Origin: Anaerolineales bacterium
GTDB taxonomy: Bacteria > Chloroflexota > Anaerolineae > 4572-78 > J111
NCBI GenBank assembly: GCA_015075405.1
Contig: JABTUK010000001.1
Coordinates: forward strand, 868,001 to 932,000
Direction: 5' to 3'
DNA: 64,000 nucleotides
Below the pieces are notes generated by a model that was not told where the DNA came from, did not search any database, and worked only from the letters and a program-made list of their open reading frames with translations. Positions 32,529 through 40,826 of the stretch are shown piece by piece (the stretch's first letter is position 1; every line of letters begins with the position of its first letter). A program made the position numbers and the translations under genes.

Positions 32529-33815
32529 CTACCCCAACACCTCATCCAAATTATCAAACACCTTGCGGAAGGCAACCACATAATGCTCCATCAATTCCAA
32601 ACTCTGCACGTAGATGGGATAGGGTTCAGTATTGACGATAATGGACTCGTCCATGAGCCGCTGGGCTTCGGGGTAATCCTGCGGGCGATACTGAACACGG
32701 GGCGGCTCGCCTTTAGGCAGCCAGGGCGCGCCCTGGACATAGCCCTCGTTGAGCCGCTGGAAAACGGGGAAGGAGGGCAGCGGGGTGACGTGCCACAGCG
32801 TCGCCTCGACCCCTTCCGCTTCCAGGGCGTCAATCAACCTGTTGCGGAAATCGGGAGCCGGGATTTTTAAGCCCAACGCCTGCGGGTCGAAGCGGAGGCG
32901 GTATTTGTGGTAGATGGTGGTCCGGTCGTCGGGGACGTAGGGCGGGAGCAGCCCGCGGATTTTGCCCAACTCGGCGCTGAGGTATTGGCCGTTGCGCTGA
33001 GCGATGGCGTTATACTGGGGCAGGCGTTTCAACTGGCTGCGGGCAAAGGCCGCCGGAAGTTCCTGGGTGCGGTAATTCCAGCCGATGGTAAAGCTGTAGT
33101 AGGGCCGGATTTTTTCCTTCTCCTCCAGCACTTTTTCGCCAAAAGTACGGATCATCTTGGCCCGCTCCCAATATTCCTCACTATCGGTGTTGATAAAGCC
33201 GCCCTCGCCGCCGGACAGATTCTTGGTGGCGTTGAGGCTAAAACAGGCCATCGCCCCAATCGTGCCACAGTTGCGCCCGCGATAGGTCGAGCCGTGGGCC
33301 TGGCAGGCGTCTTCAATGACGGTCAAGTTGTATTTTTGGCCCAAAGCTAGAATTTCGTCCATATCGGCGGGCAGGCCATGGATGTGGACCGGCAGCAAAG
33401 CTCTGGTGCGCTCGGTGATTTTGGCTTCGATCTGGCCCACGTCGAGGTTGTAGGTGCGGGGATCAATATCCACAAAAACCGGCACGGCGTTTTGGTGCAA
33501 AATGGGGTGAAAACTGCCGGAGAAAGAAAAGGCCGAGGTGATAACCTCGTCGCCGGGGCCGACCCCTGCCGCAAACAAAGCTGAGTGAATGGCCGCTGTG
33601 CCGCTGTTGAAACTGAGCGCATATTTGCTGCCGGTAAAGGCCGCCCAATCACGCTCCAGGCCGGTCGCCTCCGGGCCGTGGACGCCGGTCAGAACATTTC
33701 GTTCCAGCACAGCCAGTACCGCCGCTTTGTCCTCCGCCGTAATCTCCGGCCAGCGTTTCTTCAATCCATCCGGCACAGTCCGGGGACCGCCGTTGATAGC
33801 GAGTTTACCGTTCAT
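32529..33815 (-). CDS. DegT/DnrJ/EryC1/StrS-family PLP aminotransferase
   Basis: The 428-aa enzyme shows FNSGTAAIHSALFAAGV (PLP phosphate site), GDEVITSAFSFSGSFHPIL, VIEDACQAHGSTYRG (cofactor Asp) and FSLNATKNLSGGEGGF, with the Schiff-base Lys. The family transfers amino groups to keto-sugars or inososes. The N-terminal NGKLAINGGPRTVPDG resembles the inosose aminotransferase branch (StsC-like). GGAGG lies 5 nt before ATG 33815. With the neighbouring dehydrogenases it suggests conversion of an imported sugar or cyclitol into or out of an amino derivative. Confidence 0.92.
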   Translation of the reverse strand: MNGKLAINGGPRTVPDGLKKRWPEITAEDKAAVLAVLERNVLTGVHGPEATGLERDWAAFTGSKYALSFNSGTAAIHSALFAAGVGPGDEVITSAFSFSGSFHPILHQNAVPVFVDIDPRTYNLDVGQIEAKITERTRALLPVHIHGLPADMDEILALGQKYNLTVIEDACQAHGSTYRGRNCGTIGAMACFSLNATKNLSGGEGGFINTDSEEYWERAKMIRTFGEKVLEEKEKIRPYYSFTIGWNYRTQELPAAFARSQLKRLPQYNAIAQRNGQYLSAELGKIRGLLPPYVPDDRTTIYHKYRLRFDPQALGLKIPAPDFRNRLIDALEAEGVEATLWHVTPLPSFPVFQRLNEGYVQGAPWLPKGEPPRVQYRPQDYPEAQRLMDESIIVNTEPYPIYVQSLELMEHYVVAFRKVFDNLDEVLG

Positions 33816-33865
33816 AATTTCCTCCAAATTAGTCTCTCTGTCACATTGAGAGTTAGATTTAGCGA

Positions 33866-33946
33866 GCGTAAAACGAAAAACGTAACGATCCAGGGGTGAA
33901 GCAAACTTTGGCTATGATTCCTTACGCTTTACGTATTACGTTTTAC
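33866..33946. repeat. Iterated-word hairpin (ACGTAA / TTACGT words)
   Basis: GCGTAAAACGAAAAACGTAA on the left is mirrored by TTACGCTTTACGTATTACG and GTTTTAC on the right. It fills the gap between the Zn dehydrogenase and DegT genes. Confidence 0.75.
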
Positions 33947-35108
33947 CTATAAATTCAGAGTTGGCAATCACAATCTTCATACACTCCTCCGTCATCGCCA
34001 GGCGCAGGGCGGCTTCGGCCTGTTCGACCGGGTAGCGGTGGGTGACGATTTTGCGCAGCGGATAGTGCTGGCGGTAGCGGTTGAGGGCCTGCATGCTTGG
34101 CCCATAAGCGGTGGCCGCCTCGCCGTTGATGCCGATGAGCCGGACATTTTTGGAGCAGAGCAGGTGGGGATTGATCGGCACGGACCCCATATCGCTGAAA
34201 TTGCCGCACTCGATGTAGAAACCGCCGGGGCGGAGCAGGTCCAGCCCTTCGGGCAGCGCCTCCGGTACCCCGGCGCACTCAGCCACGACATCGGCCCCAC
34301 GGCCATCAGTTAAACCGCGCACGGCCTCGAGCCGCTGGCGCGGGTCGGTTTCGGCCAGATTCAGGGCGGCATCCGCGCCCATTTCCAGAGCCATCTGCAA
34401 GCGAAAGACCGAGCGGTCAATCACGATGATATTGCCCGCGCCCAGCATCCGCGCTTTGATCACGTGGCACAAACCCAACGGCCCCACGCCCTGAACAACC
34501 ACCGTATCGCCAAAGCGAAAGCCCTCGCAGTCCACCGCCGAGAACTGCTTGGCCTTGTCCAGCCCGGTGGTCACAGCCATCAATTCGGTCAGCACGGCAA
34601 TTTCGGAGGGCAGGTCATCCGGCACTTTGAAGAGGTAGCTGCCCGGCAGGGCGTATAGATAATCGGCCCAGCCGCCGAAGAGATGGGGCGGGTTGGCCGC
34701 GCTGAGGCTGTTGCCGTAATCTTGCAGATGAGAACAGTAGTAATATTCAAAACCGTGCTTGCAGTAGTAACAGCGCCCACAGACCAAATCCGGGCCGATG
34801 ACCACCCGGTCGCCTTCGCGCAGAGGTTGATTGTAGAAGTCAACCAGCGGTTCAGTGGTTGGGCCGATGGCAGCGATGCGGCCCACGTTCTCGTGGCCGG
34901 GAATGACCGGGAACGGGATTTTGCGTTCGTGTTCGGTGCCGGCGTACTGGGTGGTAAAGCCGCTGAAGGTATGCTTGTCGGTGCCGCAAATGCCCGACAG
35001 TTCCATTTTGACAAGCGCCGCCCCCGGCTCCGGTTCCGGCAGGGGAAAAGTTTGGATTTCCATGTGCCAGGGGGCCAGAATTACGGCGGCGCGGACGGTG
35101 TTGGTCAT
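33936..35108 (-). CDS. Zn-dependent medium-chain alcohol dehydrogenase (first copy)
   Basis: The 390-aa MDR enzyme has ELSGICGTDKHTFSG (catalytic zinc Cys), GHENVGRIAAIG, the structural-zinc Cys cluster CGRCYYCKHGFEYYYC and the cofactor motif VVQGVGPLGLCHVIKARML. Family members oxidise sugars, sorbitol-like polyols or cyclitols with NAD(P). I start at ATG 35108 (MTNTVRAAVIL); the frame opens 32 codons earlier. Its structural-zinc loop is longer than that of the second dehydrogenase at 39708, so the two are not simple duplicates. It follows the transporter ATPase gene. Confidence 0.92.
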   Translation of the reverse strand: MTNTVRAAVILAPWHMEIQTFPLPEPEPGAALVKMELSGICGTDKHTFSGFTTQYAGTEHERKIPFPVIPGHENVGRIAAIGPTTEPLVDFYNQPLREGDRVVIGPDLVCGRCYYCKHGFEYYYCSHLQDYGNSLSAANPPHLFGGWADYLYALPGSYLFKVPDDLPSEIAVLTELMAVTTGLDKAKQFSAVDCEGFRFGDTVVVQGVGPLGLCHVIKARMLGAGNIIVIDRSVFRLQMALEMGADAALNLAETDPRQRLEAVRGLTDGRGADVVAECAGVPEALPEGLDLLRPGGFYIECGNFSDMGSVPINPHLLCSKNVRLIGINGEAATAYGPSMQALNRYRQHYPLRKIVTHRYPVEQAEAALRLAMTEECMKIVIANSEFIGKT

Positions 35109-35147
35109 AAAAATCTCGCTGTTGACTCGAATTATTTCAAGAACAAT

Positions 35148-35235
35148 ATGTCTCTTCGAAGGGAGAAATCCTCTTGTTTGCCATAACATTTTAGACAATG
35201 ACAACGAAGATTCCTCCCTGCGGTCGGAATGACAC
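35148..35235. repeat. Diverged copy of the ATGTCATTTCGA palindrome
   Basis: GAAGGGAGAAATCCTC on the left and GATTCCTCCCTGCGGTCGG with AATGACA on the right match the arms of the copy at 50227. The gap lies between the ABC ATPase and the Zn dehydrogenase genes. Confidence 0.75.
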
Positions 35236-35249
35236 GTTAGGTGATACTT

Positions 35250-36014
35250 TCAAGACTCCCGTTCGCCGGTAATCAAAGCGGAAATGTCACTTTCCGACAA
35301 TTCATCCCGATTGTAAGTGCCCACGTTTTTGCCGTGCCGGATCACGGTGTAGCGGTCGGCCACCTGCATGACATGGTGGACGTTGTGGGTGATAAAAATA
35401 ACCGACAAGCCCCGCGCTTTGGCGTTGAGGGTGTATTCCAGCACCTTGCGCGACTCGGCTACCGACAGGGCCGAGGTCGGTTCGTCCAGAATGAGCAGCT
35501 TGACCCCAAAATGCACCGCTCGACCGATGGCAATGGATTGGCGCTCACCGCCGGACAGCTTGCCCACCTTCTCGTTGGCCGAACGGACCCGGATGCCAAT
35601 CTCGACCAGGGATTGGGCCGTTTCGCGGGCCATGCGGCCAACATCCAAAAAGCGGAGGGGGCCGACTGACCATGTCGGCTCGCGGCCCAGAAAAAAGTTG
35701 CGGCCAATGCTCATCGAATTGACCAGGGCCAAATCCTGGTAGGCCGTTTCGATGCCCAGCGCCCGCGCATCCTGGGGGCTGCGGATCTGCACCGGCTGGC
35801 CTTCGATGTAAATCTGGCCGCTGGTGGGAGTGTGGACACCGGTTAAAATTTTGATCAGGGTAGACTTGCCCGCCCCGTTGTCGCCCAGCAAGGCCATCAC
35901 CTCTGGGCGGCGCACCTCAAACGTTACCTCCTCCAGTGCCATCACCCGCCCAAAGCGCATAGTGATGTTTTCCATTCTGACGACCGGAGTCGCCTTGCCG
36001 TTGTGTTCGGTCAT
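35250..36014 (-). CDS. Ribose/fructose-type ABC importer ATP-binding protein (single ABC domain)
   Basis: The 254-aa protein has one complete ABC domain: LLGDNGAGKSTLIKILTG (Walker A), AYQDLALVNSMSIG (Q-loop), KLSGGERQSIAIGRAV (signature), LLILDEPTSALS (Walker B) and FITHNVHHV (H-loop). RbsA/XylG proteins have two fused ABC domains; this half-size form matches the FrcA-type and would work as a homodimer. GGGAGG lies about 11 nt before the start. It energises the two permeases encoded upstream. Confidence 0.93.
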   Translation of the reverse strand: MTEHNGKATPVVRMENITMRFGRVMALEEVTFEVRRPEVMALLGDNGAGKSTLIKILTGVHTPTSGQIYIEGQPVQIRSPQDARALGIETAYQDLALVNSMSIGRNFFLGREPTWSVGPLRFLDVGRMARETAQSLVEIGIRVRSANEKVGKLSGGERQSIAIGRAVHFGVKLLILDEPTSALSVAESRKVLEYTLNAKARGLSVIFITHNVHHVMQVADRYTVIRHGKNVGTYNRDELSESDISALITGERES

Positions 36015-36040
36015 GCTGCTGTAAACCTCCCAGAAGATGG

Positions 36041-36113
36041 GAGTAAGTAGTAGGGAGTAGGGAGTTTTTTTCCCTTACTACCTACTACTTACTACCTACT
36101 ACTTACTACCTAT
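36041..36113. repeat. Iterated-word hairpin (GTAGTAAGT type)
   Basis: GAGTAAGTAGTAGGGAGTAG on the left is mirrored by repeated CTACTACTTACTAC words on the right (36071-36113) around a T7 loop. It fills the gap between the second permease and the ATPase gene. Confidence 0.9.
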
Positions 36114-37108
36114 GACAATCTGCCTCGAATCCAATCAATCAACAGGGCCACGCCGATGATGGTCACGCCGACGACGGCGGCGAAGTTATCGGAGGGGAAG
36201 CCCAATAAGACCACGCCGCTGCGCAGGGTGTCTATTAGCAAAATCCCCAGCAGCCCGCCGACAATACTGCCGACCCCACCACTAAGCAGCGTCCCGCCGA
36301 CCACCGCCCCGGCAATGGCCGTCAGTTCTACTGAGGCGCCGGTGGCGACAAAGACCGAAGAAAACTGGCTAAAGGTCAAAATTCCGGCCAGTCCGGCCAA
36401 CGCGCCGGTGAGGGCAAAACAGATGATCTTGACCTGCTTAATATTAACCCCTTGGGCAATCGCCGCCTGGGCGTTGCCACCGGCGGCAAAGATGTGGTTG
36501 CCCAGGCGAGTGCGGGTCAAAATGATTTGAAAAATCACGGCCAGCAAAATGACCCACAGCGTGGCCGTGCGAAAATTGGCTCGCGGCAGCAAGTCGTTGA
36601 CGAAGTCCAGGCGGCCGTTGAGCCAATCATACAATACCAGCTTTTCGGTGGTCTGGGCCATTTCACCGCCGGAGTAAACCCAAACCAGGCCGCGATAGAT
36701 GGACAGCGTGCCCAGCGTGACAATAAAGGAAGGTAGCCGGGTATAAACCGTAATCAGCCCATTGACCGCCCCCATCAGCGTACTGATCAGCAAAGCCAGG
36801 CCAATCGCGGCTACAGGCGAGCCGCCGCCAATCATAATGTTAGCGAAAATATAGGCGGCCATGGCCATCACCGCCCCCACTGACAGGTCAAACTCGCCGG
36901 CAATCATCAACATCGTCACCCCAATCACCACCACCGCATTGATCGAGGCAGCGTTGAACACACCCGCTACGGTGCGCACCGTGCCAAAATTGGGCACAAA
37001 TAACCAAAAAAGCAGCCAGACCATCACCAGGCTGAACAGCGGCGGGATAATCGGCGAGTCAAATACAAAGGCTTGTTTTTTGCGGTTTTCAAGACTGATT
37101 GCGCTCAA
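36110..37108 (-). CDS. Sugar ABC transporter permease (RbsC/FrcC-type), second
   Basis: This 332-aa multi-helix membrane protein has the branched-chain/ribose permease pattern: LMIAGEFDLSVGAVMAMAAY, NGLITVYTRLPSFIVTLG, GNHIFAAGGNAQAAIAQGV and the loop GALAGLAGILTFSQ contacting the ATPase. The start is TTG 37108 with GGGGAG 6 nt upstream. It is homologous to the first permease in the same module, so the channel is probably a heterodimer. A hairpin repeat fills each gap around it. Confidence 0.92.
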   Translation of the reverse strand: MSAISLENRKKQAFVFDSPIIPPLFSLVMVWLLFWLFVPNFGTVRTVAGVFNAASINAVVVIGVTMLMIAGEFDLSVGAVMAMAAYIFANIMIGGGSPVAAIGLALLISTLMGAVNGLITVYTRLPSFIVTLGTLSIYRGLVWVYSGGEMAQTTEKLVLYDWLNGRLDFVNDLLPRANFRTATLWVILLAVIFQIILTRTRLGNHIFAAGGNAQAAIAQGVNIKQVKIICFALTGALAGLAGILTFSQFSSVFVATGASVELTAIAGAVVGGTLLSGGVGSIVGGLLGILLIDTLRSGVVLLGFPSDNFAAVVGVTIIGVALLIDWIRGRLS

Positions 37109-37117
37109 TAATTACTC

Positions 37118-37196
37118 CCCCTGACAAATTGTTAATGGTGAACGGGTAGTTCACTTCTCATATCATTCACAATTGACAATTCACTATTCACAATTA
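37118..37196. repeat. Iterated-word hairpin (ATTGTTAATGGTGAA / TTCACAATTGACAATT)
   Basis: The left side contains AAATTGTTAATGGTGAA; the right side repeats CATTCACAATTGACAATTC and CACTATTCACAATT. It fills the 89-bp gap between the two permease genes. Confidence 0.8.
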
Positions 37197-37197
37197 T

Positions 37198-38184
37198 TCA
37201 CTCTCCTTTGCGGAGGTAAGTATTGACCGCCACGGTAACGATGATAATAAATCCGGCTACCGCCCTAAAAATTTCGTTGGGGATACCCAACAAGGCCAGC
37301 CCTTGTTCCAGCATGCTCATCAGCAACACGCCGATGCTTGCGCCGATGATGGTTCCGTAGCCGCCGGTCAAGCGAACGCCGCCAATAACGGAGGCCGCCA
37401 CTGCAATCAGTTCCATGCCGGCGCCGGCCAGGGGGGTGGCGCTGTTACGCTGTGAAAAAATTAGGATGCCGGCCAGCCCGGCCAGGCAGCCCGAAATCAT
37501 AAAATTGATAATTTTGACCGCTTTGACATTGACTCCCTGCGAGCGGGCGGCCTGGGCATTGCCGCCGGTAGCAAAATTCCAGTTGCCGTAGCGGGTTCGC
37601 TCCAAAATAATGGTCATGATGACAATCAGCCCCATAAACCACAGGCTGGAGGCCCGAAAGTTGGCGGCTGGGTCGAACAAGTTGTTCAAGGGGGTCAGTG
37701 AGCCGTTCAGGTAAGTGAACAACTCCGGCAGTTCGTCGGGGGTGTACTTGACGGCGGCCCCTTCCCCCAAAATGCGAGCCAGCCCCCGGTAGGCAAACAG
37801 CGTGCCCAGGGTGACAATAAATGACGGAATTCTGGAGTAGGCCACAATCAGGCCGTTGACCAGCCCTAGCAGTCCACTCACCAGTAGGGCCAAAAACATC
37901 GCCGGAACAGCCGGAATACCACCCACCAGCGCCAGGGCAAAAACATAGCTGGCCACGGCCAGGGTTGAGCCAACTGACAGGTCGAACTCGCCGGAGATCA
38001 TCAAAAAGGCTACTCCAATCACCATCACCCCGGTAATGCCGCCAAAGGTGAGAATATTGGAGAGGGCGAAAGCAGACAGAAAGGTGTCGGGCACAGCCAC
38101 GGCAAAATAGAGAAAGACAACGGCAGAGGTGAACAGGGTGATAATTTCAGGATAATCGGCGATGGTATGGCGCAGGTCAGTCAA
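37198..38184 (-). CDS. Sugar ABC transporter permease (RbsC/FrcC-type), first
   Basis: The 328-aa permease has LMISGEFDLSVGSTLAVASY, IPSFIVTLGTLFAYRGLAR, GNWNFATGGNAQAARSQGV and CLAGLAGILIFSQ, paralogous to the next gene. The start is uncertain. TTG 38184 (MTDLRHTIADY) has no clear ribosome site. The frame is open further upstream to an ATT at 38241 preceded at normal distance by AGGAGT, which would add 19 residues (SANGLPLKKQNEGQTLSRL). It imports the ligand delivered by the solute-binding protein encoded upstream. Confidence 0.9.
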   Translation of the reverse strand: MTDLRHTIADYPEIITLFTSAVVFLYFAVAVPDTFLSAFALSNILTFGGITGVMVIGVAFLMISGEFDLSVGSTLAVASYVFALALVGGIPAVPAMFLALLVSGLLGLVNGLIVAYSRIPSFIVTLGTLFAYRGLARILGEGAAVKYTPDELPELFTYLNGSLTPLNNLFDPAANFRASSLWFMGLIVIMTIILERTRYGNWNFATGGNAQAARSQGVNVKAVKIINFMISGCLAGLAGILIFSQRNSATPLAGAGMELIAVAASVIGGVRLTGGYGTIIGASIGVLLMSMLEQGLALLGIPNEIFRAVAGFIIIVTVAVNTYLRKGE

Positions 38185-38290
38185 CCGGCTCAGGGTTTGG
38201 CCCTCATTCTGTTTTTTTAATGGAAGTCCGTTGGCGCTAATAGGTGGACTCCTCCCTACTTTTGATCAAGAGATTAGTTGGCTATCGCAT

Positions 38291-38392
38291 CCTGAGTAGC
38301 CTTGAGCTTTGTCCCGAGCTTGTCGAAGGGTGCGATTTGGCGCTATGGCAGCACCCTTCGATACGATTGTCGCTTCGCTCCAATCACTCAGG
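38291..38392. repeat. Nested inverted repeat between solute-binding and permease genes
   Basis: Outer CCTGAGT (38291-38297) with ACTCAGG (38386-38392); inner perfect TCGAAGGGTGC (38323-38333) with GCACCCTTCGA (38351-38361). No ORF. Confidence 0.85.
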
Positions 38393-38407
38393 GTGCTGCT
38401 GTGGAAA

Positions 38408-38458
38408 CTGGAGTCCAAACCCTGGTTTGGAAAGGCCAAAGCCAGCTTTGGACTCCAT
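38408..38458. repeat. CTGGAGTCCAAA element, copy 1
   Basis: A 51-bp imperfect palindrome, CTGGAGTCCAAAC ... AGCTTTGGACTCCAT, with the inner word CTGGTTTGG. A close copy lies at 56492-56544. Confidence 0.88.
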
Positions 38459-38465
38459 CTCAAAG

Positions 38466-39527
38466 TTAGCGGTATGTGCCCGCCAGTTCCTCAACCACGC
38501 CGATATTGCTTTCGTCCACAAAGCCGGGGCCGGTGGCAGTAATATCAGTGGAGGGAGAGATGCCGTAGCGATGGATCATCGCGCCCCAGAATACCGGCAG
38601 ATAGCCAACCATATAGGGCTGGCCGTCAATGGCGAAAAGTGACGTGCCATCCTTGATTTTTTCGACAATTTTGGGACTCAGGTCAAAGGTGCCGTGCAAC
38701 ACATCGCCGGGTTCGAGTCCTTCAGCCTCCATGAAAGCATAGAAAGGATCGGCGCCAGTGGGGCCAAGCGTTAAAAACATGTCCGTATCCGGGTTGGCGG
38801 CGTAATAATCGCTGATAACGGTGGTAGATTGGGCCGGATCCTCAGAAATGCCCAGGGAGTCAACCTCAATGCCCTCCTCGGCCAGCCGGTCACTCAAGCC
38901 CTGGCAGCGCAAATCGAGCAGCACATGGCCCACTTGCTGGTTAATACAAACTGCTTTGGTGGCCCCGCCAGCTTTGATAAAACGGTCGCCGGCCTGATAG
39001 CCGCCCTGGTAATCATCCGGGCCGACGTAAGTGATGTAGGGAATACGCTCTTCTTTGGAGCGGGTATCAACGCTGTCGTAAGCAATCACCGGAATCCCGG
39101 CGTCAATGGCCCGGCGGATTGGCTCGTCAAACAAAACTGCGTCGGTAATAGTAACCATTAAAACATCCGGTTTAGCCGCCACGGCCCGGTCAATATTCTG
39201 GGCGGTCGCTTCCAGGTCAAATTTGTCGGTGGTAAGCAAGGTCACATCTACGTTCAAGTCCCTGGCTGCGTCGTCGCTGCCTTTTTCAACCACGCACCAG
39301 TAGGAGTCCCAGGCACAGGCTCCGTGCGAAACGGCGTAAATATTAACCGGCGCTCGATCATCAGCCGCCGCTTCTTCGGTGGGTTCTTCAGTGGGGTTGG
39401 TCTGGACAAGTGCAACTGCCGCTTCGTGGGTATCGTCCACCGGCAGGGCAGCCAAAGTGTAATTGCCAAAAACCAGAATCAGAGCCACTACTAAAACTAA
39501 CACCAGCGTTAATCTTTTAGCATTCAT
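38466..39527 (-). CDS. Periplasmic-type sugar-binding protein (ribose/xylose family)
   Basis: The 353-aa protein has an N-terminal membrane/signal segment (about residues 5-27), a short Glu/Pro/Thr linker (TEEPTEEAAADD) and a type I periplasmic-binding fold: NIYAVSHGACAWDSYWCVVE, VDVTLLTTDKFDLE, LMVTITDAVL and IPVIAYDSVDTRSKEER. AAGGAGG lies 5 nt before the ATG. It is the capture subunit of the ribose-type importer whose permeases and ATPase follow. The ligand may be a monosaccharide or inositol. Confidence 0.92.
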   Translation of the reverse strand: MNAKRLTLVLVLVVALILVFGNYTLAALPVDDTHEAAVALVQTNPTEEPTEEAAADDRAPVNIYAVSHGACAWDSYWCVVEKGSDDAARDLNVDVTLLTTDKFDLEATAQNIDRAVAAKPDVLMVTITDAVLFDEPIRRAIDAGIPVIAYDSVDTRSKEERIPYITYVGPDDYQGGYQAGDRFIKAGGATKAVCINQQVGHVLLDLRCQGLSDRLAEEGIEVDSLGISEDPAQSTTVISDYYAANPDTDMFLTLGPTGADPFYAFMEAEGLEPGDVLHGTFDLSPKIVEKIKDGTSLFAIDGQPYMVGYLPVFWGAMIHRYGISPSTDITATGPGFVDESNIGVVEELAGTYR

Positions 39528-39618
39528 TTTTCCTCCTTAGAAGTCATTAATAAATAATTGACAGTTGAATGACTAGCTGATTTTTTGAACGATCTCACCT
39601 CCTGTGAAAATAACTGTC

Positions 39619-39698
39619 ATGTCACTGCGAGCCGCAGGCGAAGCAGTCGCCTACTCCGGAGCGGGGAATTGCTTCGGCCTTCGGCCTCGCAATGACAT
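39619..39698. repeat. Palindrome ATGTCACTGCGAG family
   Basis: ATGTCACTGCGAG (39619-39631) pairs with CTCGCAATGACAT (39686-39698), with an inner GAAGCAGTCGCC / GGGAATTGCTTC region. It resembles the ATGTCATTTCGA palindromes in outline but has different inner words. Confidence 0.85.
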
Positions 39699-39707
39699 TT
39701 AACTGAA

Positions 39708-40739
39708 TCACAGCCACGGCAAACAAACACCCTTCGCTCCGCGACCGGCGGCCAGTTCGGCAATACCGCCGGGCAACTCGGCTAACGACAAACGGTGGGT
39801 AATTAGATCATCCAGCTTGACCGCGCCGCTCTCCAACATTCGGATCGCCTGCGGAAAAACCTGGATACCGATAAAACTGCCCAAAATGCGCAACTCCTGG
39901 CCTTGAATCTGGTGTGGGTGAATCACTGCTTCAGCCTGGTGATTTTCGCCAAACATAATGATCCGGCCTCCTTTGCGCGCCGTCGAAATGGCCGCACCCA
40001 ATTCTGAGCCAACCGCGTCCACTACCACGTGCGCCCCCCGACCCGTTGCTGTCCGCACCGCGTCGCGCAGGTTGGTTTCGCGGGGATTGATGACCAAATC
40101 GGCCCCGGCCCGATAAGCGAACTCGCTCCGCCAGGGCGAAACTTCAACCATAATCACCTGTCCTGCCCCAGCAGCTTTGAACACTTTCAAATAAACCAGC
40201 CCCGCCGGTCCCGCCCCGATAATGACTACGTCTTCCCCCGGCAGCAGGGCCGCTTTCTGCACCCCGCCCAGCACGCAGGAGAGCAGTTCGACAAAAGCGC
40301 CGGCCTCGACGGGCAGATCGTGGCTGATTTTGGCTAAAGCTTTAGCCGGGGCCAGGGCATAATGAGCAAAGCCGCCATCCACATCACCGCCAATAGCATA
40401 CATATTCTCACATAAATTGGGCCGGGCCTCGGCGCAAAATTGGCAGTAGCCGCAGGGAATATCAGGGATGACCGCCACCCGGTCGCCGGGCTGGAATTGC
40501 CGGACCTCGCTGCCCACCTCAACCACCTGGCCGATGTACTCATGACCCAAGATGATGCCCTTTTTGGCCTGCATCAGCGGTGGCACAGCCAGAAAACGCA
40601 GGTCGGTGCCACAAATACCACAGATTTCAACCTTAAGCAGGACATCCTGGGGCGTGTTGAGGGCAGGCGTCGGCACTTCCCGTATCTCCAGCCGGCCTTC
40701 TCCTTCAAAAACGGCGGCCAGCATTGTTTTTTCAGGCAT
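39708..40739 (-). CDS. Zn-dependent medium-chain alcohol dehydrogenase (second copy)
   Basis: The 343-aa enzyme has KVEICGICGTDLRFLAVP (catalytic zinc), GHEYIGQVVEVGSEV, the structural-zinc Cys set CGYCQFCAEARPNLCENM and the cofactor motif VVIIGAGPAGLVYLKVFKAA. I choose ATG 40739, preceded by AGGAGT at 6 nt. It resembles sorbitol/threonine-type dehydrogenases. It is the first structural gene after the LacI regulator and probably oxidises the imported sugar alcohol or cyclitol. Confidence 0.92.
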   Translation of the reverse strand: MPEKTMLAAVFEGEGRLEIREVPTPALNTPQDVLLKVEICGICGTDLRFLAVPPLMQAKKGIILGHEYIGQVVEVGSEVRQFQPGDRVAVIPDIPCGYCQFCAEARPNLCENMYAIGGDVDGGFAHYALAPAKALAKISHDLPVEAGAFVELLSCVLGGVQKAALLPGEDVVIIGAGPAGLVYLKVFKAAGAGQVIMVEVSPWRSEFAYRAGADLVINPRETNLRDAVRTATGRGAHVVVDAVGSELGAAISTARKGGRIIMFGENHQAEAVIHPHQIQGQELRILGSFIGIQVFPQAIRMLESGAVKLDDLITHRLSLAELPGGIAELAAGRGAKGVCLPWL

Positions 40740-40780
40740 CAATCACTCCTACCTTTTTATTAGGTATTCGATCCGTGTTG

Positions 40781-40815
40781 CGTCTTGCGTAAGATAAAAC
40801 GGAAGACGCAAGACG
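40781..40815. repeat. Hairpin CGTCTTGCGT / ACGCAAGACG
   Basis: Perfect 10-bp arms (40781-40790 and 40806-40815) in the gap between regulator and dehydrogenase. The word recurs at 32461. Confidence 0.85.
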
Positions 40816-40826
40816 TTTTGACTGAT

